Of a stretch of DNA of 64,000 nucleotides, positions 16,126 to 23,124 are shown in pieces. Each line of letters begins with the position of its first letter. Position 1 is the stretch's first letter. The position numbers and the translations under genes are program-made. Source of the stretch: Pseudomonas sp. 8Z (GTDB lineage: Bacteria > Pseudomonadota > Gammaproteobacteria > Pseudomonadales > Pseudomonadaceae); contig NZ_LR733825.1 of the NCBI RefSeq assembly GCF_902506535.1, positions 65,206 to 129,205 of the forward strand, read 5' to 3'. The notes under the pieces were generated by a model. The model was not told the origin of the DNA, ran no database searches, and saw only the letters and a program-made list of their open reading frames with translations.

Positions 16126-16152
16126 ATGGGCCGTCGAGCATCGACGGCCCAT
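16126..16152 (-). terminator. Strong hairpin after the ABC transporter operon
   Basis: Twelve-base perfect arms (ATGGGCCGTCGA and its complement) with a three-base loop lie between the last permease gene and the methyltransferase gene. No T-tract follows on the minus strand, so it may be a rho-dependent or attenuating structure rather than a classic terminator. Confidence 0.5.
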
Positions 16153-16157
16153 GATGA

Positions 16158-16850
16158 TCAGCGGCCTTGGCTGGCGTCGACGCGCATCCAGCGTTCCAGA
16201 CCGCGGAACAGCAGGGTCAGCACCAGGGTAATGAGCAGGTAGAAGAGACCGGCGTAGCAGAAGAACAGCATGTACTGGTAGTTCTTCGCGGCGATGGTCT
16301 TGGCCATACCCATCAGGTCGTACAGCGTCACGGTGTAGACCACGGCGCTGGCCTTGAGCATGAGGATGACCTCGTTGCTGTAGGCCGGCAGGGCGATACG
16401 CGTGGCGCGCGGCAGGATGATGAATAGCAGCGCCTGCTTGCGCGACATACCTAGCGAGCGTGCGGCTTCCACTTCGCCCTTGGGGATCGCATGGATGGCG
16501 CCGCGCAGGATTTCGGCGATATAGGCAGCCGTGTGCAGCGACATGGCCAGCAGTGTGCAAAAGAACGGGTCGCGTAGGTAATGCCAGAACATGCTTTTGC
16601 GCACAGCCTCGAATTGCGCCAGGCCGTAGTACACCAGGGCCAATTGCAGCAGTAGCGGGGTGCCGCGGAAGAAGAAAATGTAGCCATAGGGCAGCGCACG
16701 CACGTACCAGTGCTTTGAGGCGCGGGCGATCCCCAAGGGCACGGCGAGAATCAGGCCGATGATGGCCGACAATGCCAGCAGTTCGAGGGTGAGCTGGGCG
16801 CCCTCAAGCATCTTGGGCGTCCATTTTTCGAGCAGTTCCCACTCGGTCAT
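16158..16850 (-). CDS. Polar amino-acid ABC transporter permease (HisM/ArtM type)
   Basis: The 230-residue protein has about five membrane helices and the permease EAA loop near EAARSLGMSRKQALLFIILPRA. It should form the inner-membrane channel with the second permease for a basic or polar amino acid such as histidine, arginine, lysine or ornithine. It overlaps the preceding permease gene by four bases. In P. aeruginosa I recall this cluster as PA5152-PA5155. Confidence 0.9.
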   Translation of the reverse strand: MTEWELLEKWTPKMLEGAQLTLELLALSAIIGLILAVPLGIARASKHWYVRALPYGYIFFFRGTPLLLQLALVYYGLAQFEAVRKSMFWHYLRDPFFCTLLAMSLHTAAYIAEILRGAIHAIPKGEVEAARSLGMSRKQALLFIILPRATRIALPAYSNEVILMLKASAVVYTVTLYDLMGMAKTIAAKNYQYMLFFCYAGLFYLLITLVLTLLFRGLERWMRVDASQGR

Positions 16851-17542
16851 AGCTCGTTCCTCGTAAAGCCCTGGCTCACGCGTTTCTCCGCCAGGTGCAT
16901 GATGGTCATAGCTACGACGGTGAGGCTCAGATAAATGAGCGCTGCGGCCAGGTAGAAAGTGAAGGGTTCCTTGGTGGCGTTGGAGGCGATGCTGGCTTTG
17001 CGCATGATTTCATCGAGGGAGATCAGCGAAACCAGGGCGGTGTCCTTGAGCAGCACCAGATACAGGTTGCCCAGGCCGGGCAGGGCGACGCGCCAGACCT
17101 GCGGCAGGATGATGCGCCAGAAAATTCGCATGGGCGACAGGCCGAGCGTCTGGCCTGCCTCACGGTGTCCTTTGGGAATAGCCAGCAGCGCGCCGCGTAG
17201 CACTTCCGTGGCATAGGCGCCGAAGCACAGGCCCAGGGCAACAGTGCCTGCCGTGAAGGGGGACAGGGCCAGGTCGGGATGGCCGAACAGTTCGCCCAGC
17301 GCGTTCAGGCCGCTGACGGTGCCGAAGTACACCAGCAGCACCCATAGCGTTTCCGGTACGCCGCGGACGATTGTGGTGTAGAGGGTGGCCAGCACACGCA
17401 GGGCTGGGTACTTGGACGTTTTGGCGGTGGCGCCCAACAGGCCCAGCAGCAAGCCCACCGACACGGCGGCCAGCGAGAGCTTGATGGTCATGAGCGTGCC
17501 TTCGGCAAGCTGGTTGCCGAAGCCATGCAGGTCGAAAATCAT
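16847..17542 (-). CDS. Polar amino-acid ABC transporter permease (HisQ/ArtQ type)
   Basis: This 231-residue protein has five predicted membrane helices and the EAA motif (REAGQTLGLSPMRIFWRIILPQ). It is the second half of the permease heterodimer of a HisQM-like importer. The 199-base gap to the binding-protein gene upstream holds no gene; it contains inverted repeats around 17598-17625 that may tune expression of the permeases against the binding protein. Confidence 0.9.
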   Translation of the reverse strand: MIFDLHGFGNQLAEGTLMTIKLSLAAVSVGLLLGLLGATAKTSKYPALRVLATLYTTIVRGVPETLWVLLVYFGTVSGLNALGELFGHPDLALSPFTAGTVALGLCFGAYATEVLRGALLAIPKGHREAGQTLGLSPMRIFWRIILPQVWRVALPGLGNLYLVLLKDTALVSLISLDEIMRKASIASNATKEPFTFYLAAALIYLSLTVVAMTIMHLAEKRVSQGFTRNEL

Positions 17543-17741
17543 GGTCTTTTAGTCTGTCGCTAGAGTGGCGCCCTTCCTGGGCGTCCCTGATAACACCTGC
17601 GCCAACATTGGCATGCTGGCGCGGGTTGTTTAAACGCTGAATTGCCACTCGGCATGAGTGGAAATTCGTGTCGTCTACACCTGCCGCGCGGCTATCGCGC
17701 TGCGCGGGTTATCCGGGGCCCTGTGGGCGCCTGGGTCAGGA

Positions 17742-18494
17742 TCAGTAGATGCTGAACGGGAAGTACTTGTCGTTGATCTGCTTGTAGGTGCCGTCGGCGA
17801 CGATTTCCTTCAGAGCAGCGTTGAGTTTCTCGCGCAGCGGATCGTTCTTGCGCACGGCAATGCCGATCTTGTCGTTGTCGAACACCGGCTCGCCTTTGAA
17901 CTCGAAGTCTTTGCCTGAATCGCTCTTGAGCCATTCCCAGTTCACCAGCTTGTCGGCCAGTACGCCATCGACGCGGCCAGAGGCCAGATCCAGGTAGGCG
18001 TTTTCCTGAGTGTCATAGAGCTTGATATCGACGATGCCGTCGAGGTTCTCTTCCAGCCAGGTACCGGCGATGGTCGAGCGCTGGGCACCGATCACCTTGC
18101 CTTTGAGGCTGTCTTTATCGGTCTTGAAGTCAGCGCCTTTGGGGGCGATGAACTGCAGCTTGTTGGTGTAGTACGGGTCGGTGAAATCGACGGTTTGCTT
18201 ACGCTCGTCAGTGATCGACATGGAGGCGATCAGGAAGTCGAACTTCTTGGCGTTCAGGGCCGGGATGATGCCGTCCCAGTCGGACGTGACCACTTCGCAC
18301 TCGGCCTTCATCTTGGCGCACAGTGCCTGACCGATTTCCACGTCGAAGCCGGTGACCTGGCCACTGGCGTCGATCAGGTTGAAGGGTGGGTAGGCGCCCT
18401 CGGTGCCAATCTTCAGTTTGTCAGCGGCAAAGGCGCTGGTGCTCAGTGCCAGCGTGGTGGCCGCGGCCAGCAGGATCTTCTTATAGCTCTGCAT
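17742..18494 (-). CDS. Periplasmic amino-acid-binding protein of ABC importer
   Basis: The product starts at ATG 18494 behind GGAG. It has a signal peptide (MQSYKKILLAAATTLALSTSAFA) and 250 residues of family 3 solute-binding protein: GTEGAYPPFNLID, GFDVEIGQALC and a C-terminal DGTYKQINDKYF. It captures a polar, probably basic, amino acid in the periplasm and delivers it to the HisQM-like permease. It follows the ATPase gene after 16 bases. Confidence 0.92.
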   Translation of the reverse strand: MQSYKKILLAAATTLALSTSAFAADKLKIGTEGAYPPFNLIDASGQVTGFDVEIGQALCAKMKAECEVVTSDWDGIIPALNAKKFDFLIASMSITDERKQTVDFTDPYYTNKLQFIAPKGADFKTDKDSLKGKVIGAQRSTIAGTWLEENLDGIVDIKLYDTQENAYLDLASGRVDGVLADKLVNWEWLKSDSGKDFEFKGEPVFDNDKIGIAVRKNDPLREKLNAALKEIVADGTYKQINDKYFPFSIY

Positions 18495-18510
18495 GAATGT
18501 TTGCTCCGTG

Positions 18511-19284
18511 TTATCGATTGCTGGACATAAATTGTTTACAGCGTGCCGATTGCGGGTTGTCAAATACCTGAGCGGGAGGCCCTTGCTCCTCGACCAGGCC
18601 TTGGTGCAGGAACACCACCTCGCTGGAAACCTGGCGAGCGAAGCTCATTTCATGGGTGACCAGCAACATGGTACGGCCCTCATCGGCGAGTGCACGAATC
18701 ACGTTAAGCACTTCTTGTACCATCTCCGGGTCGAGCGCCGAAGTGGGTTCATCGAACAGGATCACCTTGGGCTGCATGGCCAGCGTGCGAGCAATCGCCG
18801 CACGTTGTTGCTGGCCGCCGGAGAGCTGGTTGGGGTAAACGTGACGCTTGTCGGCGATGCCGACCTTGGCCAGCAGGGCTTCGGCCACTTCGATGGCTTC
18901 GGCCTTGCTCTGACCGAGCACGCGGCGCGGCGCTTCGATGATGTTGTCGAGCACCGTCATGTGCGGCCAGAGATTGAAATTCTGGAAGACGAAGCCGATT
19001 TCGCTGCGCAGACGATTGATCTGCTGATTGTCGGCGGCGACCAGATCACCGTTCTTCGCGGCCTTGAGCTTGAGCTCTTCGCCTGCGACGAAAATCTGCC
19101 CCTCGTGCGGGTTTTCCAGCAGATTTATGCAGCGCAGGAAGGTGGACTTGCCGGAGCCGGAGGACCCGAGGATGGAGATGACGTCGCCGTCTTTAGCTGT
19201 CAGCGAAATACCCTTGAGCACTTCGAGGTCGCCGTAGCGCTTGTGCAGGTTGCGAATGTCCAGCGCGGGCGTTGCCTCGGCCAT
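18511..19284 (-). CDS. ABC transporter ATP-binding protein (HisP/GlnQ type)
   Basis: Start chosen at ATG 19284 (AAGAGGA upstream). The 257-residue protein has Walker A GSSGSGKST, signature LSGGQQQRAAIA, Walker B VILFDEPTSALDPE and the H-loop THEM. It powers uptake by the importer encoded immediately downstream. It is the first gene of the operon ATPase - binding protein - permease - permease, transcribed away from the integrated element. Confidence 0.93.
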   Translation of the reverse strand: MAEATPALDIRNLHKRYGDLEVLKGISLTAKDGDVISILGSSGSGKSTFLRCINLLENPHEGQIFVAGEELKLKAAKNGDLVAADNQQINRLRSEIGFVFQNFNLWPHMTVLDNIIEAPRRVLGQSKAEAIEVAEALLAKVGIADKRHVYPNQLSGGQQQRAAIARTLAMQPKVILFDEPTSALDPEMVQEVLNVIRALADEGRTMLLVTHEMSFARQVSSEVVFLHQGLVEEQGPPAQVFDNPQSARCKQFMSSNR

Positions 19285-19486
19285 TGGGTGGATTCCTCTT
19301 TCTCTTTCAACGCACTCCGGCGCAAGACAGGCCATCCTGGCAGGCGGCCAAGCTAGCATAGCGTTTCCGTGACCGCCAAGCCGTTTGCTGGCCTGTGGCC
19401 TGCTTCGCGTCCAGGGTGTCGCCTGTTCGCTGTAGCTTGTCGCGCGAGCGAAATAATGGCGTGGGAAATTTGCCAACGATAGAAAG

Positions 19487-19518
19487 CAAAAAGCCCCAGC
19501 GCATAGCTGAGGCTTTTT
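19487..19518 (-). terminator. Terminator, probably the original one of tRNA-Phe
   Basis: AAAAAGCC-CCAGCGCATAGCTGA-GGCTTTTT forms a hairpin with T-tract on either strand. It lies 12 bases beyond the 3' end of the partial tRNA-Phe copy at 19531-19576, exactly where a tRNA terminator is expected on the minus strand. The element insertion has moved it 12 kb from the intact tRNA gene. Confidence 0.75.
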
Positions 19519-19530
19519 GGCATTTATCAG

Positions 19531-19576
19531 TGGTGCCCAGGGACGGAATCGAACCGCCGACACGGGGATTTTCAAT
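19531..19576. repeat. Attachment-site copy: 46-bp 3' fragment of tRNA-Phe
   Basis: These 46 bases are identical to 31654-31699, the 3' part of the intact tRNA-Phe gene (CCA end through anticodon loop). After the anticodon loop the sequences diverge completely. This is the far attachment site of the integrative element that lies between the two copies. Confidence 0.95.
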
Positions 19577-19696
19577 TCGCCAGTGTCGCCATTCCACCAG
19601 GTACCAGTAAGGCTCCAATGAGTCACGGTACATTACAGTAAATCACTATAAAATCAACGCATTAGGTCACAATGCGTCACAGTCGTGAAAATCCGT

Positions 19697-19715
19697 ACTG
19701 TACCGGTAGTGTACC
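19697..19715 (+). promoter_or_regulatory. Possible integrase arm-type sites, left end
   Basis: ACTGTACC (19697-19704) and AGTGTACC (19708-19715) are spaced 11 bases apart. The same motif pair with the same spacing occurs beside the integrase gene at 31586-31604. Repeated short motifs at both ends of an element are typical of integrase arm sites. The rest of 19577-19791 contains no gene. Confidence 0.5.
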
Positions 19716-19791
19716 TGAATCAACGAAAATCATCTGCCGAAGATCTGATGCGCACTTGCCGCGTCTGATCACCGTATGCGCTTGGGCGACG

Positions 19792-20646
19792 TCATCTCGC
19801 TGGTGCTTCCAAGCAGCCTTTCTCTAGGTGCCAAGAGGCCGGATTGACCTTCATCTGGAATACCTCACGGCCTGCCTGGAACAGTTCGCTGAAGCCAGGT
19901 TCTTCACGATACTGGTTTCGTGCACCCAGATAGACCTCGCGAATGGGGACTTGATGCTCGTAGAGATAAAGTTCGAGCGTGTTCTTGTTCGCGGCGGTGA
20001 CGTAGTAGCCCTCTTCAAAGCTAGCGCCCGGCATCTCTTCAGGTCTCAGGTTTCGTGTAATTTGGCCATAGCGGCGCAGTGGGTCAGCCTGCTCTTCCTC
20101 GACACTCGTGAAGAAATTGGTGAGCTGTTTTACTACGCGTACCTCTTCTTCATAGACCCAGCACGCGTGCTTGGTCAGCAACAATTTCCTAGCGAGAGCC
20201 TGGTCAACCGCCTGGTCATCTGCACCGAACCCACGTTGATACAGGGCCAAAAACGATTCCATGCTCTCTGGGTTGAGTGCGAAAGGAGTTTTCGTATTGG
20301 TGTAGAGAACGTCACCGGCATCGACCGTAATGAGGTTGTACTCAGGAGAATTTAAGAAGGGTCCACTAACGTCGTAGCCGATCACGAAGCCTTCATGGTT
20401 CTCGCCATAATGCGCCCACATCAGTGGATTAAAGGGGCTTCGGGTAAGGCAGAGGATAACCAACTGATCTTTCAGTGCCTCGATCCGGGCCTGCAAAGTC
20501 TCCTGCTTGACTTGTGGCCCGACTGCATTGGATAAGGCGGTGAGTTCGAAAGGGTCATTGAAGTAGCCGGGCTTGCGGAAGCCAAGCTTTCGACTCTCGA
20601 TCGCCTTCAATCCCGATGCCCGTCCGTAGTATTTGTAAAGAATCAT
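19792..20646 (-). CDS. DUF2971 family protein
   Basis: The 284-residue protein shows the DUF2971 pattern: MILYKYYGRASGLKAI at the start, then YFNDPFELTA, a CLTRSP...LMWAHYGENHEGFVIGY stretch and a WVYEEEVRVV segment. The biochemical role of DUF2971 is not established, though members are frequent in phage-defence neighbourhoods and mobile elements. It is the outermost cargo gene at the left end and is transcribed toward the attachment site, 215 bases from it. Confidence 0.8.
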   Translation of the reverse strand: MILYKYYGRASGLKAIESRKLGFRKPGYFNDPFELTALSNAVGPQVKQETLQARIEALKDQLVILCLTRSPFNPLMWAHYGENHEGFVIGYDVSGPFLNSPEYNLITVDAGDVLYTNTKTPFALNPESMESFLALYQRGFGADDQAVDQALARKLLLTKHACWVYEEEVRVVKQLTNFFTSVEEEQADPLRRYGQITRNLRPEEMPGASFEEGYYVTAANKNTLELYLYEHQVPIREVYLGARNQYREEPGFSELFQAGREVFQMKVNPASWHLEKGCLEAPAR

Positions 20647-20809
20647 TGCTCTCGTCCGTGTTATGGCAGAACGCTGATACTACCCAACCGGCAAGTCCGT
20701 TATAAACAGATGAGTGACATAGTCACCGCGCGCCTCCATAGCAAGATTGGCGAGCGGAAGTAATAGGTTGGTAGCGAGGCGATCCTGTCCTTGGCTTACG
20801 GGAGGGGAA

Positions 20810-21163
20810 ATGATCCATAAACTTCGTCTTGCAGCTACGCAGGGAATTGATCCATCACCGCGCTTTCGTCGTCTCCTGGCTGGCGGGATTTCTGACGTGG
20901 ATTGTAGGGTTGAGGCAGACTGGGTCGGTGCCTGCACCGTGAGCTTTCTCATGGAAGGTGTGCAGTACCAGGATGTTTTGTCCTCGATTGATGACGCTCT
21001 GCTGGTCGCTGAACTGCTGAACTCGCCAACTTTGGAGGCGAGTGACATCAGGATTGTGGCATCGGCAGGTGTGGGGGGCGGCTACAGCTCGGCGATCGAG
21101 TGGGGGTATGCCAGATTTGGTGAGAGGGCTTTGGGCGAGTTGTTGAGTTGGTGGTTGCTATGA
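20810..21163 (+). CDS. Hypothetical protein (117 aa)
   Basis: Start chosen at ATG 20810, directly behind GGGAGGGGAA. The sequence has no membrane segment and shows an alternating pattern (VDCRVEADWVGACTVSFLMEG) followed by DDALLVAELLNS and a Gly-rich VASAGVGGGYS. No family is recognised. It is transcribed divergently from the DUF2971 gene, and is followed after 50 bases by a membrane protein gene on the same strand. Confidence 0.6.
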   Translation: MIHKLRLAATQGIDPSPRFRRLLAGGISDVDCRVEADWVGACTVSFLMEGVQYQDVLSSIDDALLVAELLNSPTLEASDIRIVASAGVGGGYSSAIEWGYARFGERALGELLSWWLL

Positions 21164-21213
21164 ACAACAAATCAATCAGCATACAGTTGTCTATTTATTG
21201 GAGAGCAGTGTAA

Positions 21214-21666
21214 GTGTGGAGCTGGTTTAGGATTTACTTTTCAGTTGCAGTGAAGGCATTTTATGAAGTTGCCTTCGTATTGTTGCCTGTTGCTGTTTGG
21301 ATGGTTGTTATCTTTTCGGTCGGAGGAACAAAGGAGGAGATCAAGTCTCTAGTAGCCTGGCCTTTTGCGGGGCTTGCTTTATTTGGGGCGTCTCTAAGAG
21401 ATGGTATAAGCGCATTTCATCAGGATACACCGTTCGATAAGCGGCAGAGAGAAATTATCATTGCAGGTTCGCTGATCGGGGTTGTGCTGTGTACGGTCTT
21501 GATGACCCTTGGGGTCTTAAAGGCTAGGGGGGATCTAAGTTACCTTTTCTCGGCTTTCAGGGAGATGGTCTTTATTCTGCTGCTGTCGGGTATTGCCTTG
21601 TTGCTCGTAGTCAAAGCTATCTTGGCTCAGCGTAAAGACTTCGGAATTTATAAAGGCCAGCCTTGA
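21214..21666 (+). CDS. Integral membrane protein (150 aa), unknown function
   Basis: The GTG start at 21214 follows GGAG. Four hydrophobic segments (about residues 15-37, 45-60, 80-103 and 115-140) suggest a four-helix inner-membrane protein with short loops. No conserved motif is recognised. Its base composition is lower in GC than the chromosomal genes, in keeping with foreign origin. Confidence 0.6.
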   Translation: MWSWFRIYFSVAVKAFYEVAFVLLPVAVWMVVIFSVGGTKEEIKSLVAWPFAGLALFGASLRDGISAFHQDTPFDKRQREIIIAGSLIGVVLCTVLMTLGVLKARGDLSYLFSAFREMVFILLLSGIALLLVVKAILAQRKDFGIYKGQP

Positions 21667-21675
21667 GTGGCTCAT

Positions 21676-21708
21676 AGCCCCACGTAATCGCTTAAGAAGG
21701 GTGGGGCT
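21676..21708 (+). terminator. Hairpin between convergent genes
   Basis: AGCCCCAC (21676-21683) and GTGGGGCT (21701-21708) form an eight-base perfect stem between two convergent genes. No T-tract is present, so a terminator role is plausible but not certain. Confidence 0.45.
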
Positions 21709-21721
21709 GTGATGAGAAAGA

Positions 21722-21943
21722 TTAAGCTGCGGCGATTAGGTTTTGAACGAAATGTCTGAAAGCACGTTTCGCACCTTTTTGGCTAGAAACTGCTGCATAT
21801 GCTTCAACAACTTGCTCGCATGCAGGGCCAAGTAACTGTCGCAGGGCTTCGAGCTCGAGTTCGGCCTTAGGATTCTCTAAGCGAGGGTTTGCGGTCACTA
21901 GTGCGTCATCTAGCACGATATCGGGTATAGTTTTCTTAGCCAT
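21722..21943 (-). CDS. Small hypothetical protein (73 aa) next to the origin region
   Basis: The ATG at 21943 has AGGAGG eight bases upstream, one of the strongest ribosome binding sites in the element. The product, starting MAKKTIPDIVLDDALVTANP, is acidic at the N-terminus and helical at the C-terminus (GAKRAFRHFVQNLIAAA). It has no recognised family. Its position beside the iterons allows a role in replication control, but that is only an inference. Confidence 0.6.
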   Translation of the reverse strand: MAKKTIPDIVLDDALVTANPRLENPKAELELEALRQLLGPACEQVVEAYAAVSSQKGAKRAFRHFVQNLIAAA

Positions 21944-22065
21944 TTGTGGACCCTCCTACGGTCTCAGGTGGTAGGTGCTGGTTGGGGTTGCCGCCCCGAT
22001 CAGCACCGCTTCCGTACTCTACTTCCCCTCCTTGTTTCCGTCCAGTCTGTCTGTATGTTTGTTTT

Positions 22066-22083
22066 TTCTTTTTTAAAAAAGAA
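22066..22083. repeat. Perfect 18-bp AT palindrome
   Basis: TTCTTTTTT and AAAAAAGAA form a perfect 18-base palindrome inside an AT-rich stretch upstream of the iterons. It could be a terminator hairpin or a binding or melting site within the origin region. The surrounding 21944-22153 holds no supported gene. Confidence 0.5.
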
Positions 22084-22153
22084 CAGACATACATACAAAG
22101 AGAAGAGTTTGCCGTTCGTAACTCATTGTTAGTTAAGGATTTTTTGTTCTAAT

Positions 22154-22322
22154 GGTGAAGGTTTATGGGGTGTAAGGTGAACGTTTATGGGGCTAAGGTG
22201 AATAGATATGGGGCGAAAGGTGAAAGCTTATGGGGTGGAGGGTGAAAGTTTATGGGGGCCATGGTGAAAGGATATGGGGCAAAGGTGAAAGGATATGGGG
22301 TGAAAGGTGAATGTTTATGGGG
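22154..22322. repeat. Eight 17-bp iterons: plasmid-like replication origin
   Basis: GGTGAA-N4-TATGGGG occurs eight times, starting at 22154, 22176, 22197, 22219, 22241, 22263, 22284 and 22306. The spacing is 21-22 bases, so all copies lie on one face of the helix. Such directly repeated iterons with two-turn phasing are the binding sites of Rep proteins in plasmid origins. An AT-rich tract follows directly. No typical Rep gene is adjacent. Confidence 0.88.
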
Positions 22323-22372
22323 TATTGTAGTTTTTTATTGATTCTATGAAGTTAATAAAAATAAATTCTATT
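22323..22372. other. AT-rich tract, possible DNA unwinding element
   Basis: About 50 bases consisting almost only of A and T (for example AATAAAAATAAATTC) lie immediately after the last iteron. Iteron plasmid origins have such a tract as the first melted region. The placement is the evidence. Confidence 0.6.
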
Positions 22373-22472
22373 CGGGGTTTTTGATGCATTTCATTGGGCT
22401 AAACCCCGAGCAATTTCGGTGTGACGAAACTTTCCTCGGGGTTTAATAGGTCTTTTCCCATGGGAAACCCCG
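22373..22472. promoter_or_regulatory. Four CGGGGTTT sites in two inverted pairs
   Basis: CGGGGTTT occurs at 22373-22380 and 22437-22444, and its complement AAACCCCG at 22401-22408 and 22465-22472. Within each pair the sites start exactly 28 bases apart. They lie between the AT-rich tract and the small HTH gene at 22571 and look like operator or handling sites for a dimeric DNA-binding protein. Confidence 0.6.
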
Positions 22473-22570
22473 AATGGGACAAAAGCCACTTAATTTTGCG
22501 CTTGTTGACGTACTGCTTGGCTATCGAGAGCATTTGAGCACCTGTCGAGATATTACAAAGGTTGCTCAAA

Positions 22571-22822
22571 ATGAACGCGGTTACGATGACCCAACAAAAC
22601 CAGAAAGCAAAATTTGAACAGGATTTTTTGAATCGATTTGGCCCGTTAGTTTCCCAAAGCCAGCTTGCTGATTTATTGGGAATGACTGCTAGAGGGTTGA
22701 GCACATTTCTATGGCGCAAAACTGAACTGGCTAAAGGTATATGTGAGTGTCGTGTTAAAGTTGGTCGGAGAGTGCTTTATCGCACTGTAGAAATTGCGGG
22801 GCTACTCGCATGCCAACAGTAA
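22571..22822 (+). CDS. Small helix-turn-helix DNA-binding protein
   Basis: The 83-residue product starts at ATG 22571 (AAAGG upstream) and contains SQSQLADLLGMTARGLSTFL, a likely helix-turn-helix, then VKVGRRVLYRTVEIAGLL, a wing-like strand pair as in small excisionase/AlpA-like proteins. It is next to the iterons and the CGGGGTTT sites and overlaps the next gene, so it may regulate replication, excision or the downstream DotA/TraY gene. Whether it is a cryptic initiator is unknown. Confidence 0.6.
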   Translation: MNAVTMTQQNQKAKFEQDFLNRFGPLVSQSQLADLLGMTARGLSTFLWRKTELAKGICECRVKVGRRVLYRTVEIAGLLACQQ

Positions 22823-23124
22823 ATTTCGACGCAATTATAGGTTCACCTGCATTTACGCGATTTACGCATCGCGCCTTTTATCTATTGTTGCTACTGACTA
22901 ACTTGGGAGCTCCACTAGGCCAGCATCGTGTTTGGGGTGGATTACCAGGCTGGTGGGTGTTCCCTACAGCTGCCGTGCTGGCCCTTTTTGTCGTGCAGCA
23001 GTACTTGTCCGGCGGGAGTCAGTTTTATGCCCTCGCCGGCATCCCGTATGCCCTGCTGTATGTGCATGACGCTCTTTGCACTCCCTTAGTTCTACCGCCA
23101 GCACAGCGGAGAGCAGCCAGATGA
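22810..23124 (+). CDS. Small membrane protein (104 aa) upstream of DotA/TraY gene
   Basis: ATG at 22810 lies inside the end of the preceding gene, and the stop TGA overlaps the next start (ATGA). Hydrophobic stretches at about residues 23-35, 47-63 and 70-90 suggest two or three membrane helices. No family is recognised. Coupling on both sides puts it in one operon with the HTH gene and the DotA/TraY gene; it may assist the latter in the membrane. Confidence 0.6.
   Translation: MPTVNFDAIIGSPAFTRFTHRAFYLLLLLTNLGAPLGQHRVWGGLPGWWVFPTAAVLALFVVQQYLSGGSQFYALAGIPYALLYVHDALCTPLVLPPAQRRAAR

Noticed and set aside
16127..16129. ATG 16127 as the methyltransferase start
   Set aside because: It lies inside a strong hairpin and has no ribosome binding site; ATG 16076 begins the conserved part.
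19531..19610. A second tRNA-Phe gene
   Set aside because: Only the 3' 46 bases match; the 5' half, including the acceptor 5' strand and D-arm, is missing, so it is an attachment-site fragment.
22154..22322. CRISPR-like short repeats
   Set aside because: The intervals between repeats are only 4-5 bases and the 21-22 bp phasing is that of replication iterons.
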